From an uncultured Alphaproteobacteria bacterium (GTDB lineage Bacteria; Pseudomonadota; Alphaproteobacteria; HIMB59; GCA-002718135), in contig CACBLW010000010.1 of NCBI GenBank assembly GCA_902540265.1, positions 1-49,695 of the forward strand: a DNA stretch of 49,695 bases, in the 5' to 3' direction. The notes under the pieces were generated by a model that was given only the letters and a program-made list of their open reading frames with translations, made no database searches and was not told the origin of the DNA. Positions 35,122 through 46,208 of the stretch are shown here, piece by piece. The translations under genes and the position numbers were made by a program. Within the stretch, counting starts at the first letter, position 1. The number at the start of each line of letters is the position of its first letter.

Positions 35122-35148
35122 TTATTTATTAGTGTATACAATAAATAA
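35122..35148. promoter_or_regulatory. AT-only inverted repeat just before coxB
   Basis: TTATTTATT (35122-35130) and AATAAATAA (35140-35148) are perfect inverted repeats around the 9-base spacer AGTGTATAC. The right arm ends five bases before the coxB ATG, where no Shine-Dalgarno is evident. It could be an operator or a weak leader hairpin, though AT composition makes chance repeats likely. Confidence 0.3.
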
Positions 35149-35153
35149 TTAAG

Positions 35154-37563
<2,410 letters not shown>

Positions 37564-37568
37564 TTTAC

Positions 37569-38489
37569 GTGGATGCTAAATCCTTAGAAGCTGGTTATAG
37601 TAATAATTTTCTTTTAAGAAAATTTAAAGGTTATTATGAACTAATGAAACCAAGAGTTATGTCCTTGGTTATTTTTACTGCGTTTGTTGGAATGTTTCTG
37701 GCACCTGAGCAGATAACATTTCTAAATAGTTTTCTTGTAATAGTTGCTATTGCGTTGGGAGCTGGCTCTTCAGCAGCTATCAATATGTGGTTCGATGAAG
37801 ATATAGATAAAACTATGGAAAGAACAAAACTAAGACCAATTCCGCTTGGAGTAGTTTCTAAAAATGAAGCCTTAGTTGTAGGGATATTAACAGGGACTAT
37901 TTCTTTAATTTTGATGCAATGGTTCTCGAACTCGTTAGCAACTAGTTTACTTCTTTTTACAATTCTCTTTTATGTATTTATCTATACATTTTGGCTTAAA
38001 CGAACAACTTCATTAAATATAGTTATTGGAGGAGCAGCAGGAGCAATTCCTCCAATTATTGGATGGACAGCAGTTATTCCTGAATTAAATTTCTTACCAA
38101 TTAGTTTATTTGTAATTATATTTTTTTGGACCCCGCCTCATTTTTGGGCTCTATCCGTATATAGATATAATGATTATAAAAATGCTAATGTGCCTATGTT
38201 ACCAAATGTAAGCAGTATTGAAGATACAAAAAAACAGATTGTTTATTATACTGTAATATTAATTTTATCGAGTTATCTTCCATACTTAGATAGCAATGTT
38301 GGAATAATATACTTAACTATAGTTACTATATTAAATTTATTATTATTTAATAGTTCTTTAAAGTTAAAAAAATCTAGAGAAAAAAAATCAATGCCAAATT
38401 CTGAAGGGTTAAAATTTTTTGCTATTTCAATTCTTTATTTATTTAGTTTATTCTCAGCATTATTGATCGATCATGTGGTACTAAGATGA
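37569..38489 (+). CDS. ctaB: Protohaem IX farnesyltransferase (haem O synthase)
   Basis: 306-residue membrane prenyltransferase making haem O for the oxidase. NMWFDEDIDKTMERTKLRPIP is the Asp-rich motif, with MKPRVMSLVIFTAFVGM early and FWTPPHFWALSVYRYNDYKNANVPMLP later. It starts with GTG at 37569, 5 bases after the coxA stop. It overlaps the small CoxF-like gene by four bases. Confidence 0.94.
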   Translation: MDAKSLEAGYSNNFLLRKFKGYYELMKPRVMSLVIFTAFVGMFLAPEQITFLNSFLVIVAIALGAGSSAAINMWFDEDIDKTMERTKLRPIPLGVVSKNEALVVGILTGTISLILMQWFSNSLATSLLLFTILFYVFIYTFWLKRTTSLNIVIGGAAGAIPPIIGWTAVIPELNFLPISLFVIIFFWTPPHFWALSVYRYNDYKNANVPMLPNVSSIEDTKKQIVYYTVILILSSYLPYLDSNVGIIYLTIVTILNLLLFNSSLKLKKSREKKSMPNSEGLKFFAISILYLFSLFSALLIDHVVLR

Positions 38490-38593
38490 AAAATAGAAGA
38501 AGAAAAAATATTATCACTTTAATTATTCTACTTTGTATTGTCGCATTCTTTTATTTGTGGACTTTATTTAAGGCTAATATTTTTGGAGTATAA
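38486..38593 (+). CDS. CoxF-like small membrane protein of the oxidase operon
   Basis: A 35-codon gene starts at ATG 38486, overlapping the ctaB stop (ATGA), and stops at TAA 38591-38593, overlapping the ctaG ATG by one base. The product has a basic N-terminus (MKNRRRKNI) and one membrane helix of about 20 residues, ending KANIFGV. Alphaproteobacterial cox operons commonly carry a tiny coxF gene at exactly this place, so position, overlaps and topology support a real gene. Sequence identity to known CoxF could not be tested. Confidence 0.7.
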   Translation: MKNRRRKNIITLIILLCIVAFFYLWTLFKANIFGV

Positions 38594-39108
38594 TGACAAA
38601 CACTAGAACAGCTTTAGGATTATCGTTAATTGTTTTAACAATGATAACTTTAGTTGCTTTTTCGGTACCTTTATATGACTTATTTTGTCGTGTTACTGGT
38701 TATGGTGGTAAGACAAGTACATCTGAGTTCCTTTCATCATCAATTTTAGAAAGAGATATTAATCTTAAATTTAATGCCGATGTTAATGATAGTATAAATT
38801 GGACATTCACCGCACCAGAAAATATTAAATTTAAGGTTGGTGAAAATAAACTTGTTAACTATAAAGCTACAAATCAATCTGACGTAGAAACAATTGGAAC
38901 TGCGACATTTAATGTTTTACCAGAAAAGGTTGGTCCGTATTTTATTAAAACACAGTGTTTTTGTTTTGAAAAGCAGGCTCTAAAACCTGGTGAAACAGTT
39001 GAAATGCCGATTGTGTTTTATATAGACCCTTCAATTAATGAAGATCCAACAATGAAAGATGTCGAAGAGATAACATTGTCATATACCTTTTTTAAATATA
39101 TAGAATAA
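38593..39108 (+). CDS. ctaG: Cytochrome c oxidase assembly protein CtaG/Cox11
   Basis: 171-residue copper chaperone for CuB insertion, with an N-terminal membrane anchor and a periplasmic domain. Motifs are VPLYDLFCRVTGYGG, the copper-binding CFCFEKQALKPGE and MPIVFYIDP. It starts one base inside the CoxF-like gene and ends 3 bases before coxC. Confidence 0.95.
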   Translation: MTNTRTALGLSLIVLTMITLVAFSVPLYDLFCRVTGYGGKTSTSEFLSSSILERDINLKFNADVNDSINWTFTAPENIKFKVGENKLVNYKATNQSDVETIGTATFNVLPEKVGPYFIKTQCFCFEKQALKPGETVEMPIVFYIDPSINEDPTMKDVEEITLSYTFFKYIE

Positions 39109-39111
39109 CCA

Positions 39112-39957
39112 ATGGCTAATAAATCAACAACAGGGCAGAAACATCCATATCACTTAGTTGATCCAAGCCCACTTCCATTTTTATCATCAATAGCTGGTCT
39201 AGCAATGGCTGCCGGTCTTGTATTTTATATGCATTATGGAACTTCTTGGCTTCTTATCCTTGGTACAATTGGTTTGTTAACTATTATGTTTTTATGGTGG
39301 AGAGACGTAATCAAAGAGTCAACTTTTCAAAAGGTTCACACACCTGTTGTGGAGCTGGGACTAAGATATGGAATGGCGCTTTTTATTGCATCAGAAGTAA
39401 TGTTCTTTGTTGCTTTTTTCTGGGCTTTTTTTGATGCAAGCTTAACACCTAAATTACCTATAGAAGAATTTTCAGAAACTTTTGATAGTAATGGTGCTGT
39501 TGGAATTTGGCCACCAGAAGGTATTAAAACTTTTGATCCACTTGATGTTCCTTTTTTAAATACATTAATATTATTAATGTCAGGTACTACTTGTACATGG
39601 GCTCACCATGCAGTTAGAGAGGGTCATAGAGATCAAGCCATTCAGGCATTATGGTGCACTGTTGGTCTTGGAATCTTTTTCTCATTTATGCAGGGTGTAG
39701 AATATTATGAGGCAGCTCATCATTATTTTAGTTTTACTGATGGAATATATCCATCAGTATTTTATATGGCTACTGGTTTTCATGGATTTCATGTAATGGT
39801 TGGAACAGCATTTCTAGCTGTTTGTTTGTACCGTGTTTATAAAAATCATTTTACTCCAGATAGACATTTTGGATTAGAGGCTGCGGCATGGTACTGGCAC
39901 TTTGTTGACGTTGTTTGGTTGTTCTTGTTTGTCTGCGTTTATGTTTGGGGTGCATAA
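39112..39957 (+). CDS. coxC: Cytochrome c oxidase subunit III
   Basis: 281-residue membrane subunit with about seven helices. Landmarks are KHPYHLVDPSPLPFLSS, GMALFIASEVMFFVAFFWAFFDASL, GTTCTWAHHAV, VFYMATGFHGFHVMVGT and WYWHFVDVVWLFLF. It is the last core oxidase subunit. The reading frame after its TAA continues in frame into the SURF1 N-terminal helix. Confidence 0.97.
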   Translation: MANKSTTGQKHPYHLVDPSPLPFLSSIAGLAMAAGLVFYMHYGTSWLLILGTIGLLTIMFLWWRDVIKESTFQKVHTPVVELGLRYGMALFIASEVMFFVAFFWAFFDASLTPKLPIEEFSETFDSNGAVGIWPPEGIKTFDPLDVPFLNTLILLMSGTTCTWAHHAVREGHRDQAIQALWCTVGLGIFFSFMQGVEYYEAAHHYFSFTDGIYPSVFYMATGFHGFHVMVGTAFLAVCLYRVYKNHFTPDRHFGLEAAAWYWHFVDVVWLFLFVCVYVWGA

Positions 39958-40005
39958 ATTAAAAACTTTCCCATAAAATTTTTTTTATTTAGTTTATTTT
40001 GTATT

Positions 40006-40647
40006 GTGCTGACAATATTTTTAGGAATTTGGCAATTGCAAAGACTGGAATGGAAAGAAAAAATTATTGCCGAATTTAATGAACTAAAGGATCAAAAACC
40101 ACTTTCACTTTCAATGGGAAAAATGAAGTATCCAAACATTGATGAGTTTACTAAAGTTATCACTTTAGGAACTGTTGACAGAAGTAAAAAAATTTTTTTT
40201 CCTGCTAAAACATTGAATGGGATTTCTGGTGTTAGAATAGCTAGTTTATTGTCAGATAATCATGGTAATAATTATTTAATTGACGAAGGTTGGTTTGAGC
40301 AAAGTAGATATGATTATTTTAAAGATAATAATGACATAATAAATGCTGAAATTCTAGGGTACATCCGATACCCAACTCAAAAAAAGACGTTTACTCCCGA
40401 GAACTCTATCTCTTCAAATGAATGGTATTATTATGATTTGGAGCAAATTCAAACTTTCTTAAATGTTAAGATAAATCAGAAGTTTTTCATTAAAAATATG
40501 AGTAATTACGCAGAGAATTTCTTAATACCATCATCTCAAAATCATAATTTTTCAAATAATCATTTGCAGTATGCAATTACATGGTTTTTGATGAGTTTTT
40601 CTTTTTTGATTATTTTTATAGTTTATTTATTTAGGAAGAAAAAATGA
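40006..40647 (+). CDS. SURF1-like cytochrome oxidase assembly protein (start uncertain)
   Basis: Inner-membrane assembly factor with two helices and a periplasmic domain: GIWQLQRLEWKEKII after the first helix, YLIDEGWFE, WYYYDLEQI and a C-terminal NNHLQYAITWFLMSFSFLIIFIVYLF. The first usable canonical start is GTG 40006, which leaves only six residues before GIWQLQR. The open frame upstream, from ATT 39958 directly after the coxC TAA, encodes KFFLFSLFCIVL, which completes the expected first helix. The true protein therefore probably starts upstream at a rare codon (ATT 39958 or ATA 39973). Overlaps the M32 gene by four bases. Confidence 0.83.
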   Translation: MLTIFLGIWQLQRLEWKEKIIAEFNELKDQKPLSLSMGKMKYPNIDEFTKVITLGTVDRSKKIFFPAKTLNGISGVRIASLLSDNHGNNYLIDEGWFEQSRYDYFKDNNDIINAEILGYIRYPTQKKTFTPENSISSNEWYYYDLEQIQTFLNVKINQKFFIKNMSNYAENFLIPSSQNHNFSNNHLQYAITWFLMSFSFLIIFIVYLFRKKK

Positions 40648-42122
40648 AAACATATTTAAAACTTAAAGAGATCTTTAATGAAGCTTCACTGACATCAGAT
40701 ATTGCGGGTATTTTACACTGGGATATGGCAACAATGATGCCTAGCAGCTCAAGAGATCAAAGATCAGATCAATTAGCCTATTTATCAAAACTTAGTCATA
40801 GTAAAATTTCATCTTCTGAAGTCGGTGATTTAATTGAAGATTCTAAGAATCTTAATCTAAGTAACAGTGATCAGAAAAACTTAAATGAAATGGATAGAGA
40901 ATATAAATTAGCTTCTGCTATTCCAACGGAGCTTGTAGAAAAAATTTCAAAATCTTCAGCTAAATGCGAAGGTGTTTGGCAAGAGGCAAGGGAAAAGTCT
41001 GAATTTAATTTAGTAAAAAAAGATTTAGAAGAACTTATAAATTTAACGAAAGAAGAAGCTAATATTCTAGGGGAAACTTTTAAAATTTCTCCTTATGAAG
41101 CACTAATAAATAAATTTGAACCTTCTTCAGAAGAAAATAAAATATCTGGAGTATTTGATGATTTACAAAAATTTCTCACACCACTTATTGATAAAATTAT
41201 TGATAAGCAAAAAAAAGAAGAAACACTTCAATTTGAAAAAAGTATTGATGAAGAAAAGCAGAAAAATATTTCTGAATATATAATGAAACAAATAGGTTTT
41301 GATTTTACAAGAGGGAGACTTGATAAAAGTGTTCACCCTTTTTGTGGAGGATCTACAAATGATGTTAGAATTACAACTAGATATAATAATGAAAATCCAT
41401 TTTCATCTTTAGATGGTGTTATGCATGAAACTGGACATGCATTATATGAGCTAAACCTTCCAAAAGATTGGATGCATCAGCCAGCAGGTAAATCTAGGGG
41501 GATGGCCATGCATGAAAGTCAATCACTATTAATTGAAATGCAAATCACTAGATCTTTAGCTTTTAAAAAATTTTTATCTAATACCTTAAATAATAAATTT
41601 GATATAAAAGACAAAGCTACAAATCCAGACAATCTTTACAAATTAGGTACTCGAGTAAACAAATCTTTTATAAGAGTTGAGTCAGATGAAGTAACCTATC
41701 CCTTGCATATTATCTTAAGATTTAATTTAGAAAGAAAAATTTTTAACAATGAAATAAATATTGCAGACATTCCCGATGCTTGGAATGATGAATTTAATAG
41801 ATTATTTAATTTATCGATAAATAAAGACACTGATGGATGTTTACAAGATATTCATTGGTTTGCTGGATTATTTGGATACTTTCCAACATATTCATTAGGA
41901 GCACTCACTGCTGCTCAATTTGCGTCTCAATTGAGAACTGATCAAAAGGATTTAGATAAGGAAATAGAAAATGGTAAATTTTCAAATTTAGTAAATTGGC
42001 TTAAAAAAAATATCCATGAAAAAGCTAGTTTTTTTTCAACTAATGAGGTTTTAGAACAGGTTACAAAGTCGCCTTTAAATGCTAAATATTTCAAAGAATA
42101 TATTACTAATCGCTATCTTTAA
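40644..42122 (+). CDS. M32 family (Taq-type) metallocarboxypeptidase
   Basis: 492-residue cytoplasmic zinc carboxypeptidase. The zinc motif HETGH is at 261-265, followed by GMAMHESQSLLIE with the third ligand; HPFCGG, DVRITTRY and a C-terminal DIHWFAGLFGYFPTYSLG are family signatures. Length fits the family (about 500). It is coupled to surf1 upstream and thrC downstream by 1-4 base overlaps and probably takes part in peptide turnover. Confidence 0.92.
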   Translation: MKTYLKLKEIFNEASLTSDIAGILHWDMATMMPSSSRDQRSDQLAYLSKLSHSKISSSEVGDLIEDSKNLNLSNSDQKNLNEMDREYKLASAIPTELVEKISKSSAKCEGVWQEAREKSEFNLVKKDLEELINLTKEEANILGETFKISPYEALINKFEPSSEENKISGVFDDLQKFLTPLIDKIIDKQKKEETLQFEKSIDEEKQKNISEYIMKQIGFDFTRGRLDKSVHPFCGGSTNDVRITTRYNNENPFSSLDGVMHETGHALYELNLPKDWMHQPAGKSRGMAMHESQSLLIEMQITRSLAFKKFLSNTLNNKFDIKDKATNPDNLYKLGTRVNKSFIRVESDEVTYPLHIILRFNLERKIFNNEINIADIPDAWNDEFNRLFNLSINKDTDGCLQDIHWFAGLFGYFPTYSLGALTAAQFASQLRTDQKDLDKEIENGKFSNLVNWLKKNIHEKASFFSTNEVLEQVTKSPLNAKYFKEYITNRYL

Positions 42123-43498
42123 TGAAATATTTAAGCACAAGGGATGATTCTCTAAGCAGATCATTTAACGATATCCTTTATCAAGGATTATCGAGAGATG
42201 GTGGTCTGTATTTACCCCAAAGCTGGCCCAGAATAGACTTACTAAGTTTAAAAAATAAATCATACGAAGAAGTAGCATGTGAAATTATTTTTCCTTATGT
42301 ATATGAAAATATAGAAAAATTAGAATTACAAAAAATTTTAAATGAAACTTATGCAAATTTTAATCATGAAAAAATAGCTCCATTAGTAGAATTAAAAAAT
42401 AATAAATTTTTATTAGAATTAATTTATGGACCTACTTATGCTTTTAAAGATTACGCTTTACAATTTCTTGGTAACCTATTTTCTACAAGTTTAGAGATGT
42501 CTCCAAAAAAAATTACTGTTTTAGGCGCAACCTCTGGCGATACTGGGTCAGCTGCAATTCATTCTTTTAAATCAAAAAAAGACATAAATGTATTTATTCT
42601 ACATCCTCATAATAAAGTATCACCTATTCAACAAAAACAAATGACTACAGTAATTGATAAGAATATTTTTAATATTGCTGTAGAGGGTAATTTTGATGAT
42701 TGTCAAAAAATTGTCAAAGAACTATTTGTTGATGACGAAATACAAGAGTCTACTTCTTTAACTGCAGTAAACTCTATAAATTGGGCTCGATTAATTGCGC
42801 AAGTTGTTTATTATTTTTGGGCTTACTTGCAAGCTGATAAGCAGCAAATTAATTTTATTGTTCCTTCAGGAAATTTTGGCAATATTTTTTCAGCCTTTGT
42901 TGCTAAACAAATGGGATTACCTATTGGTCATTTACATATTGCAACTAATTCTAATGATATCTTGAAGTCCATAGTAGACACTGGAGAAATGAAAAAAAAA
43001 TCTGTTTTTCAAACATATAGTCCTAGTATGGATATACAAGTTTCAAGTAACTTTGAGAGGCAAATTTTTGAAAGCCTCAATAGAGACAGCAAAAGAGTAA
43101 ATGAGGTATTTGAAAGTTTTTCATCAAAAGGTTTTTATCAATTTGATGATTCTGTTTTAGCTAAGTTTCAGCAAATATATAAGGCTTCCTCAATTGACGA
43201 TAGTCAGACTCTGGAAACAATTAAATATGTATACGAAAAATTTAATTATATTGCTGATCCACATACTGCAACAGGACTAAAAGTATTATTAGATAAAAAA
43301 GATGATGAAGCATGGGTATCTTTGGTTTGTGCACATCCTGCTAAATTTGACAAAGCTGTGAATAAAGCAATTAATAAAGAAATTGAAATACCTAAAGAAT
43401 TGAGCAATCTCTTTGATAAAGAGGAAAAGATGACTATATTATCCAATAGTACTATGGATGTAAAAAACTTCATCTTAGAAAAAACAAGCAATGCATAA
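42122..43498 (+). CDS. thrC: Threonine synthase
   Basis: 458-residue PLP enzyme converting O-phosphohomoserine to threonine. DDSLSRSFNDILYQGLSRDGGLYLPQ is the typical start; the PLP lysine is K109 in YGPTYAFKDYALQFLG, followed by GATSGDTGSAAIHSF and the phosphate-binding PSGNFGNIFSAFVA. It overlaps the M16 protease gene by 8 bases. The thrC/M16 pairing is common in Alphaproteobacteria. Confidence 0.95.
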   Translation: MKYLSTRDDSLSRSFNDILYQGLSRDGGLYLPQSWPRIDLLSLKNKSYEEVACEIIFPYVYENIEKLELQKILNETYANFNHEKIAPLVELKNNKFLLELIYGPTYAFKDYALQFLGNLFSTSLEMSPKKITVLGATSGDTGSAAIHSFKSKKDINVFILHPHNKVSPIQQKQMTTVIDKNIFNIAVEGNFDDCQKIVKELFVDDEIQESTSLTAVNSINWARLIAQVVYYFWAYLQADKQQINFIVPSGNFGNIFSAFVAKQMGLPIGHLHIATNSNDILKSIVDTGEMKKKSVFQTYSPSMDIQVSSNFERQIFESLNRDSKRVNEVFESFSSKGFYQFDDSVLAKFQQIYKASSIDDSQTLETIKYVYEKFNYIADPHTATGLKVLLDKKDDEAWVSLVCAHPAKFDKAVNKAINKEIEIPKELSNLFDKEEKMTILSNSTMDVKNFILEKTSNA

Positions 43499-44744
43499 AA
43501 TTACAACACTAGAAAACGGATTAAGAATAGTAACTCAAAATATGCCCGGGCTGGAAACAGTATCAATGGGTATATGGAATTTTGTTGGTGGTAGAGATGA
43601 AACAAAAGACATAAATGGCGTTGCTCACCTTTTAGAGCATATGGCTTTTAAAGGCACCTCAACTAAAAATGCTCTTCAAATTGCTGAAACAATTGAAAAT
43701 GTTGGCGGAGATATAAATGCCTATACTTCAAAGGAAATAACAGCTTATTATGTAAAACTCTTAGCTGATGATCTACATTATGGAATAGATATTCTGACAG
43801 ATATTTTGCAAAATTCTACATTTGCTGAAGATGAACTTAACCGAGAAAGAGGAGTCATAATTCAAGAAATTGGAATGTACCTTGATACTCCTGATGATAT
43901 GATTTTTGATTATTGGCAAGAAAAAGCATACCCGGACCAGCCAATGGGACGTTCCATATTGGGTAAAACTGATATTATTAAAAATATTTCAAGAGATGAA
44001 GTTAAAGACTTCATGATGAATCATTATAATCCAAAAAAAATGATTATAAGTGCAGCTGGAAAAATTGACCATGATCAATTTGTAGAATCAATTAAAAAAT
44101 CATGCACTAATCTTCCAACTGGATTATCTACTGAAAGGGAAAAAGCAGATTATAAATCTGGTGAATACAGAGAAGATAAAAAATTAGAACAGATTCATCT
44201 ATTGCTTGGTTTTGAAGGTATAGATTACCACCATGATGACTACTACTCTTTATTAGTTTACTCTTCTTTATTAGGGGGAGGTATGTCATCAAGATTGTTT
44301 CAAGAGATTAGAGAGAAACGTGGCCTTGTATATGGCATTTCTTCTTTCAGCTCATCTTACACTGATACAGGTGTTTTTGGTATCTATTGTGGGACAGGAG
44401 AAAATCAAATTCAAGAACTCATACCTGTTTTATGTGATCAATTAAACGAAAGTCCTAACTCGATTACAGAAAAGGAAATCAATAGAGGTAAAGCTCAGTT
44501 GAAAGCAAGTTTAATGATGGGAAGAGAAAGTGCATTTAGAAGATGTGAAAGTGCTGCTAGACAACTTCTGGTCTTTAATAGAATAATCGAACCCGCTGAA
44601 ACTATTAAAAATATAGACAAGGTCTCTAAAGAGACTGTTCAAAAGATTGCTAATGAAATTGTAAAAGGGCCAATAACTATATCGAGTATTGGACCATTAT
44701 CTAAACTTGAAAATATTGATAAAATACAAAATCGTATTAATTAA
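43491..44744 (+). CDS. M16 family zinc peptidase (mitochondrial processing peptidase-like)
   Basis: 417-residue inverzincin. The inverted zinc motif HLLEH is at 46-50 in AHLLEHMAFKGT, with a distal glutamate in ERGVIIQEIGMYLDTPDD. GGGMSSRLFQEIREKRGLVYGI marks the second domain. It resembles the alphaproteobacterial relatives of mitochondrial processing peptidase beta. No signal peptide is evident. It ends 12 bases from a convergent small gene. Confidence 0.92.
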   Translation: MHKITTLENGLRIVTQNMPGLETVSMGIWNFVGGRDETKDINGVAHLLEHMAFKGTSTKNALQIAETIENVGGDINAYTSKEITAYYVKLLADDLHYGIDILTDILQNSTFAEDELNRERGVIIQEIGMYLDTPDDMIFDYWQEKAYPDQPMGRSILGKTDIIKNISRDEVKDFMMNHYNPKKMIISAAGKIDHDQFVESIKKSCTNLPTGLSTEREKADYKSGEYREDKKLEQIHLLLGFEGIDYHHDDYYSLLVYSSLLGGGMSSRLFQEIREKRGLVYGISSFSSSYTDTGVFGIYCGTGENQIQELIPVLCDQLNESPNSITEKEINRGKAQLKASLMMGRESAFRRCESAARQLLVFNRIIEPAETIKNIDKVSKETVQKIANEIVKGPITISSIGPLSKLENIDKIQNRIN

Positions 44745-44755
44745 ATTTTAAAAAA

Positions 44756-44962
44756 TTATTTTATTTTTAAATCTTCTTTAATTGAATGATTAAGTTCTCC
44801 ATCTTCAGATGATAAATTCATAGACACTTTTATAGATTCACCTATTTTGATACTTCCTTCCGAAAATTTTTTTCGTATGTAATTTTCTATTTCACGTTGC
44901 GAGCTAATGCCAACTTGTTTAAGAAATTTTCTAATCTCCAAATTTAAATTATCTTCATCCAT
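44756..44962 (-). CDS. DUF6494 family small protein
   Basis: 68-residue protein with an N-terminal MDEDNLNLEIRKFLKQVGISSQREIENYIRK, which matches my recollection of the DUF6494 family (acidic start, IRKFLK-VG--SQREIE) found in many Proteobacteria. The remainder is a short beta-strand-like tail, with no signal peptide or membrane helix. Function is unknown. Convergent with the M16 gene and divergent from ogt. Confidence 0.7.
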   Translation of the reverse strand: MDEDNLNLEIRKFLKQVGISSQREIENYIRKKFSEGSIKIGESIKVSMNLSSEDGELNHSIKEDLKIK

Positions 44963-45015
44963 GATTTACTATAAATTATTTTGATAGATTCATTCAATAA
45001 TGTTATTAATTTTAT

Positions 45016-45456
45016 ATGGAAACAGCTTGTTTTGAAACTAAACTTGGTTGGATTACAGTTAAAAAAAACAGAAGTAATGTTTATTCACTTAGCTTTGGTA
45101 AAACAAATAAAACAATTGATTTAATTAACATTAAAAATCAGATTAATTTATATGCTTCTGGAAAACTTAAAAATTTTAAGATTAACTATTCTTTTGAAGG
45201 TTCCCCTTTACAAAAAAAAATTTGGAAAGAATTATCTAAAATTAAATATGGTAAAGTTTCAACATACGGAGAAATAGCAAAAAAAGTTGGTACGTCTCCA
45301 AGATATGTAGGTAATGTTTGTGGACAAAATAAACTTTTACTTATTATCCCCTGTCACCGTGTAATTCGTAGTGATGGTAAACTTGGAGGATTTTCTGGTA
45401 GAGGGGGAATCAAATTAAAAAAAAGATTACTCAACTTAGAACAAAGTGTCTCATAA
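45016..45456 (+). CDS. ogt: Methylated-DNA--protein-cysteine methyltransferase
   Basis: 146-residue suicide enzyme repairing O6-alkylguanine. The acceptor cysteine is C113 in IIPCHRVIRSDGKLGGFSGR, preceded by the helix-turn-helix region KVSTYGEIAKKVGTSPRYVGNVC. It has a short N-terminal domain and no Ada regulatory part. It overlaps the next gene by 11 bases. Confidence 0.93.
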   Translation: METACFETKLGWITVKKNRSNVYSLSFGKTNKTIDLINIKNQINLYASGKLKNFKINYSFEGSPLQKKIWKELSKIKYGKVSTYGEIAKKVGTSPRYVGNVCGQNKLLLIIPCHRVIRSDGKLGGFSGRGGIKLKKRLLNLEQSVS

Positions 45457-46174
45457 AATAATTATTCTTCAACATACACCCTTAGTAACACCTGGGTACT
45501 TTACCAAGTTAATGAATGAAGACTTAGTAGAAACAACTATTATTCGATTGGATGAAGGAGAAAAGATTCCTATTAATCTTGATATATTTGATGGAATGAT
45601 ATGTTTAGGTGGACCAATGGATACTTGGATGGAAGAACAATATCCGTGGATGGTTGATGAAAAAAACAAGATAAAGGAATTTGTTCTAAATAATCAAAAA
45701 CCATATCTTGGAATCTGTTTAGGCTGTCAATTTTTAGGTGAAATTCTTGGTGGTAAAGTAATTAAATCTAATCCTCCAGAAATTGGGGTTTTAAATATTA
45801 ATATTTTAGATAATAAAAAAAAGGATCAAATTTTTCAAAATTTTGATAATCAGATTAAAGCATTGCAATGGCATAGTTACGAAGTAAGTGAACTAAATAA
45901 TTCTGAAGTTACTATTTTAGGTTCATCAGATATTACAAAATTTCAAATATTTAAGTATAAAAATCATGCTTATGGTATTCAATTTCATATGGAAGTCGAT
46001 GAAAACACAATCATTAAATGGTCCAAAGTTCCTGAATTAAAAAATGCTTTAGAAAAATATTTAGGAAAAAACTCCATTGATGAACTTGATGTATTGCTTA
46101 GAAATAATATTCAAGAAATGAACAATAATACTAAAAAATTATACGAAAATTTTAAAAATTTAATGACTACCTAA
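45446..46174 (+). CDS. Class I glutamine amidotransferase (GMP-synthase-like)
   Basis: 242-residue stand-alone GATase1 protein: LGGPMDTWMEEQYPWM, nucleophile elbow LGICLGCQFLGEILGG, and the catalytic histidine-glutamate in IQFHMEVDE. It starts at GTG 45446 inside ogt. Such proteins transfer or hydrolyse glutamine or gamma-glutamyl amides; the partner or substrate is not evident from the neighbours. The ammonium transporter gene with its glutamine-responsive leader lies 2.5 kb downstream, but a functional link is speculation. Confidence 0.85.
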   Translation: MSHKIIILQHTPLVTPGYFTKLMNEDLVETTIIRLDEGEKIPINLDIFDGMICLGGPMDTWMEEQYPWMVDEKNKIKEFVLNNQKPYLGICLGCQFLGEILGGKVIKSNPPEIGVLNINILDNKKKDQIFQNFDNQIKALQWHSYEVSELNNSEVTILGSSDITKFQIFKYKNHAYGIQFHMEVDENTIIKWSKVPELKNALEKYLGKNSIDELDVLLRNNIQEMNNNTKKLYENFKNLMTT

Positions 46175-46208
46175 AAGTTTCATGTTTAAATAGTTTTGGA
46201 GAAAATGT

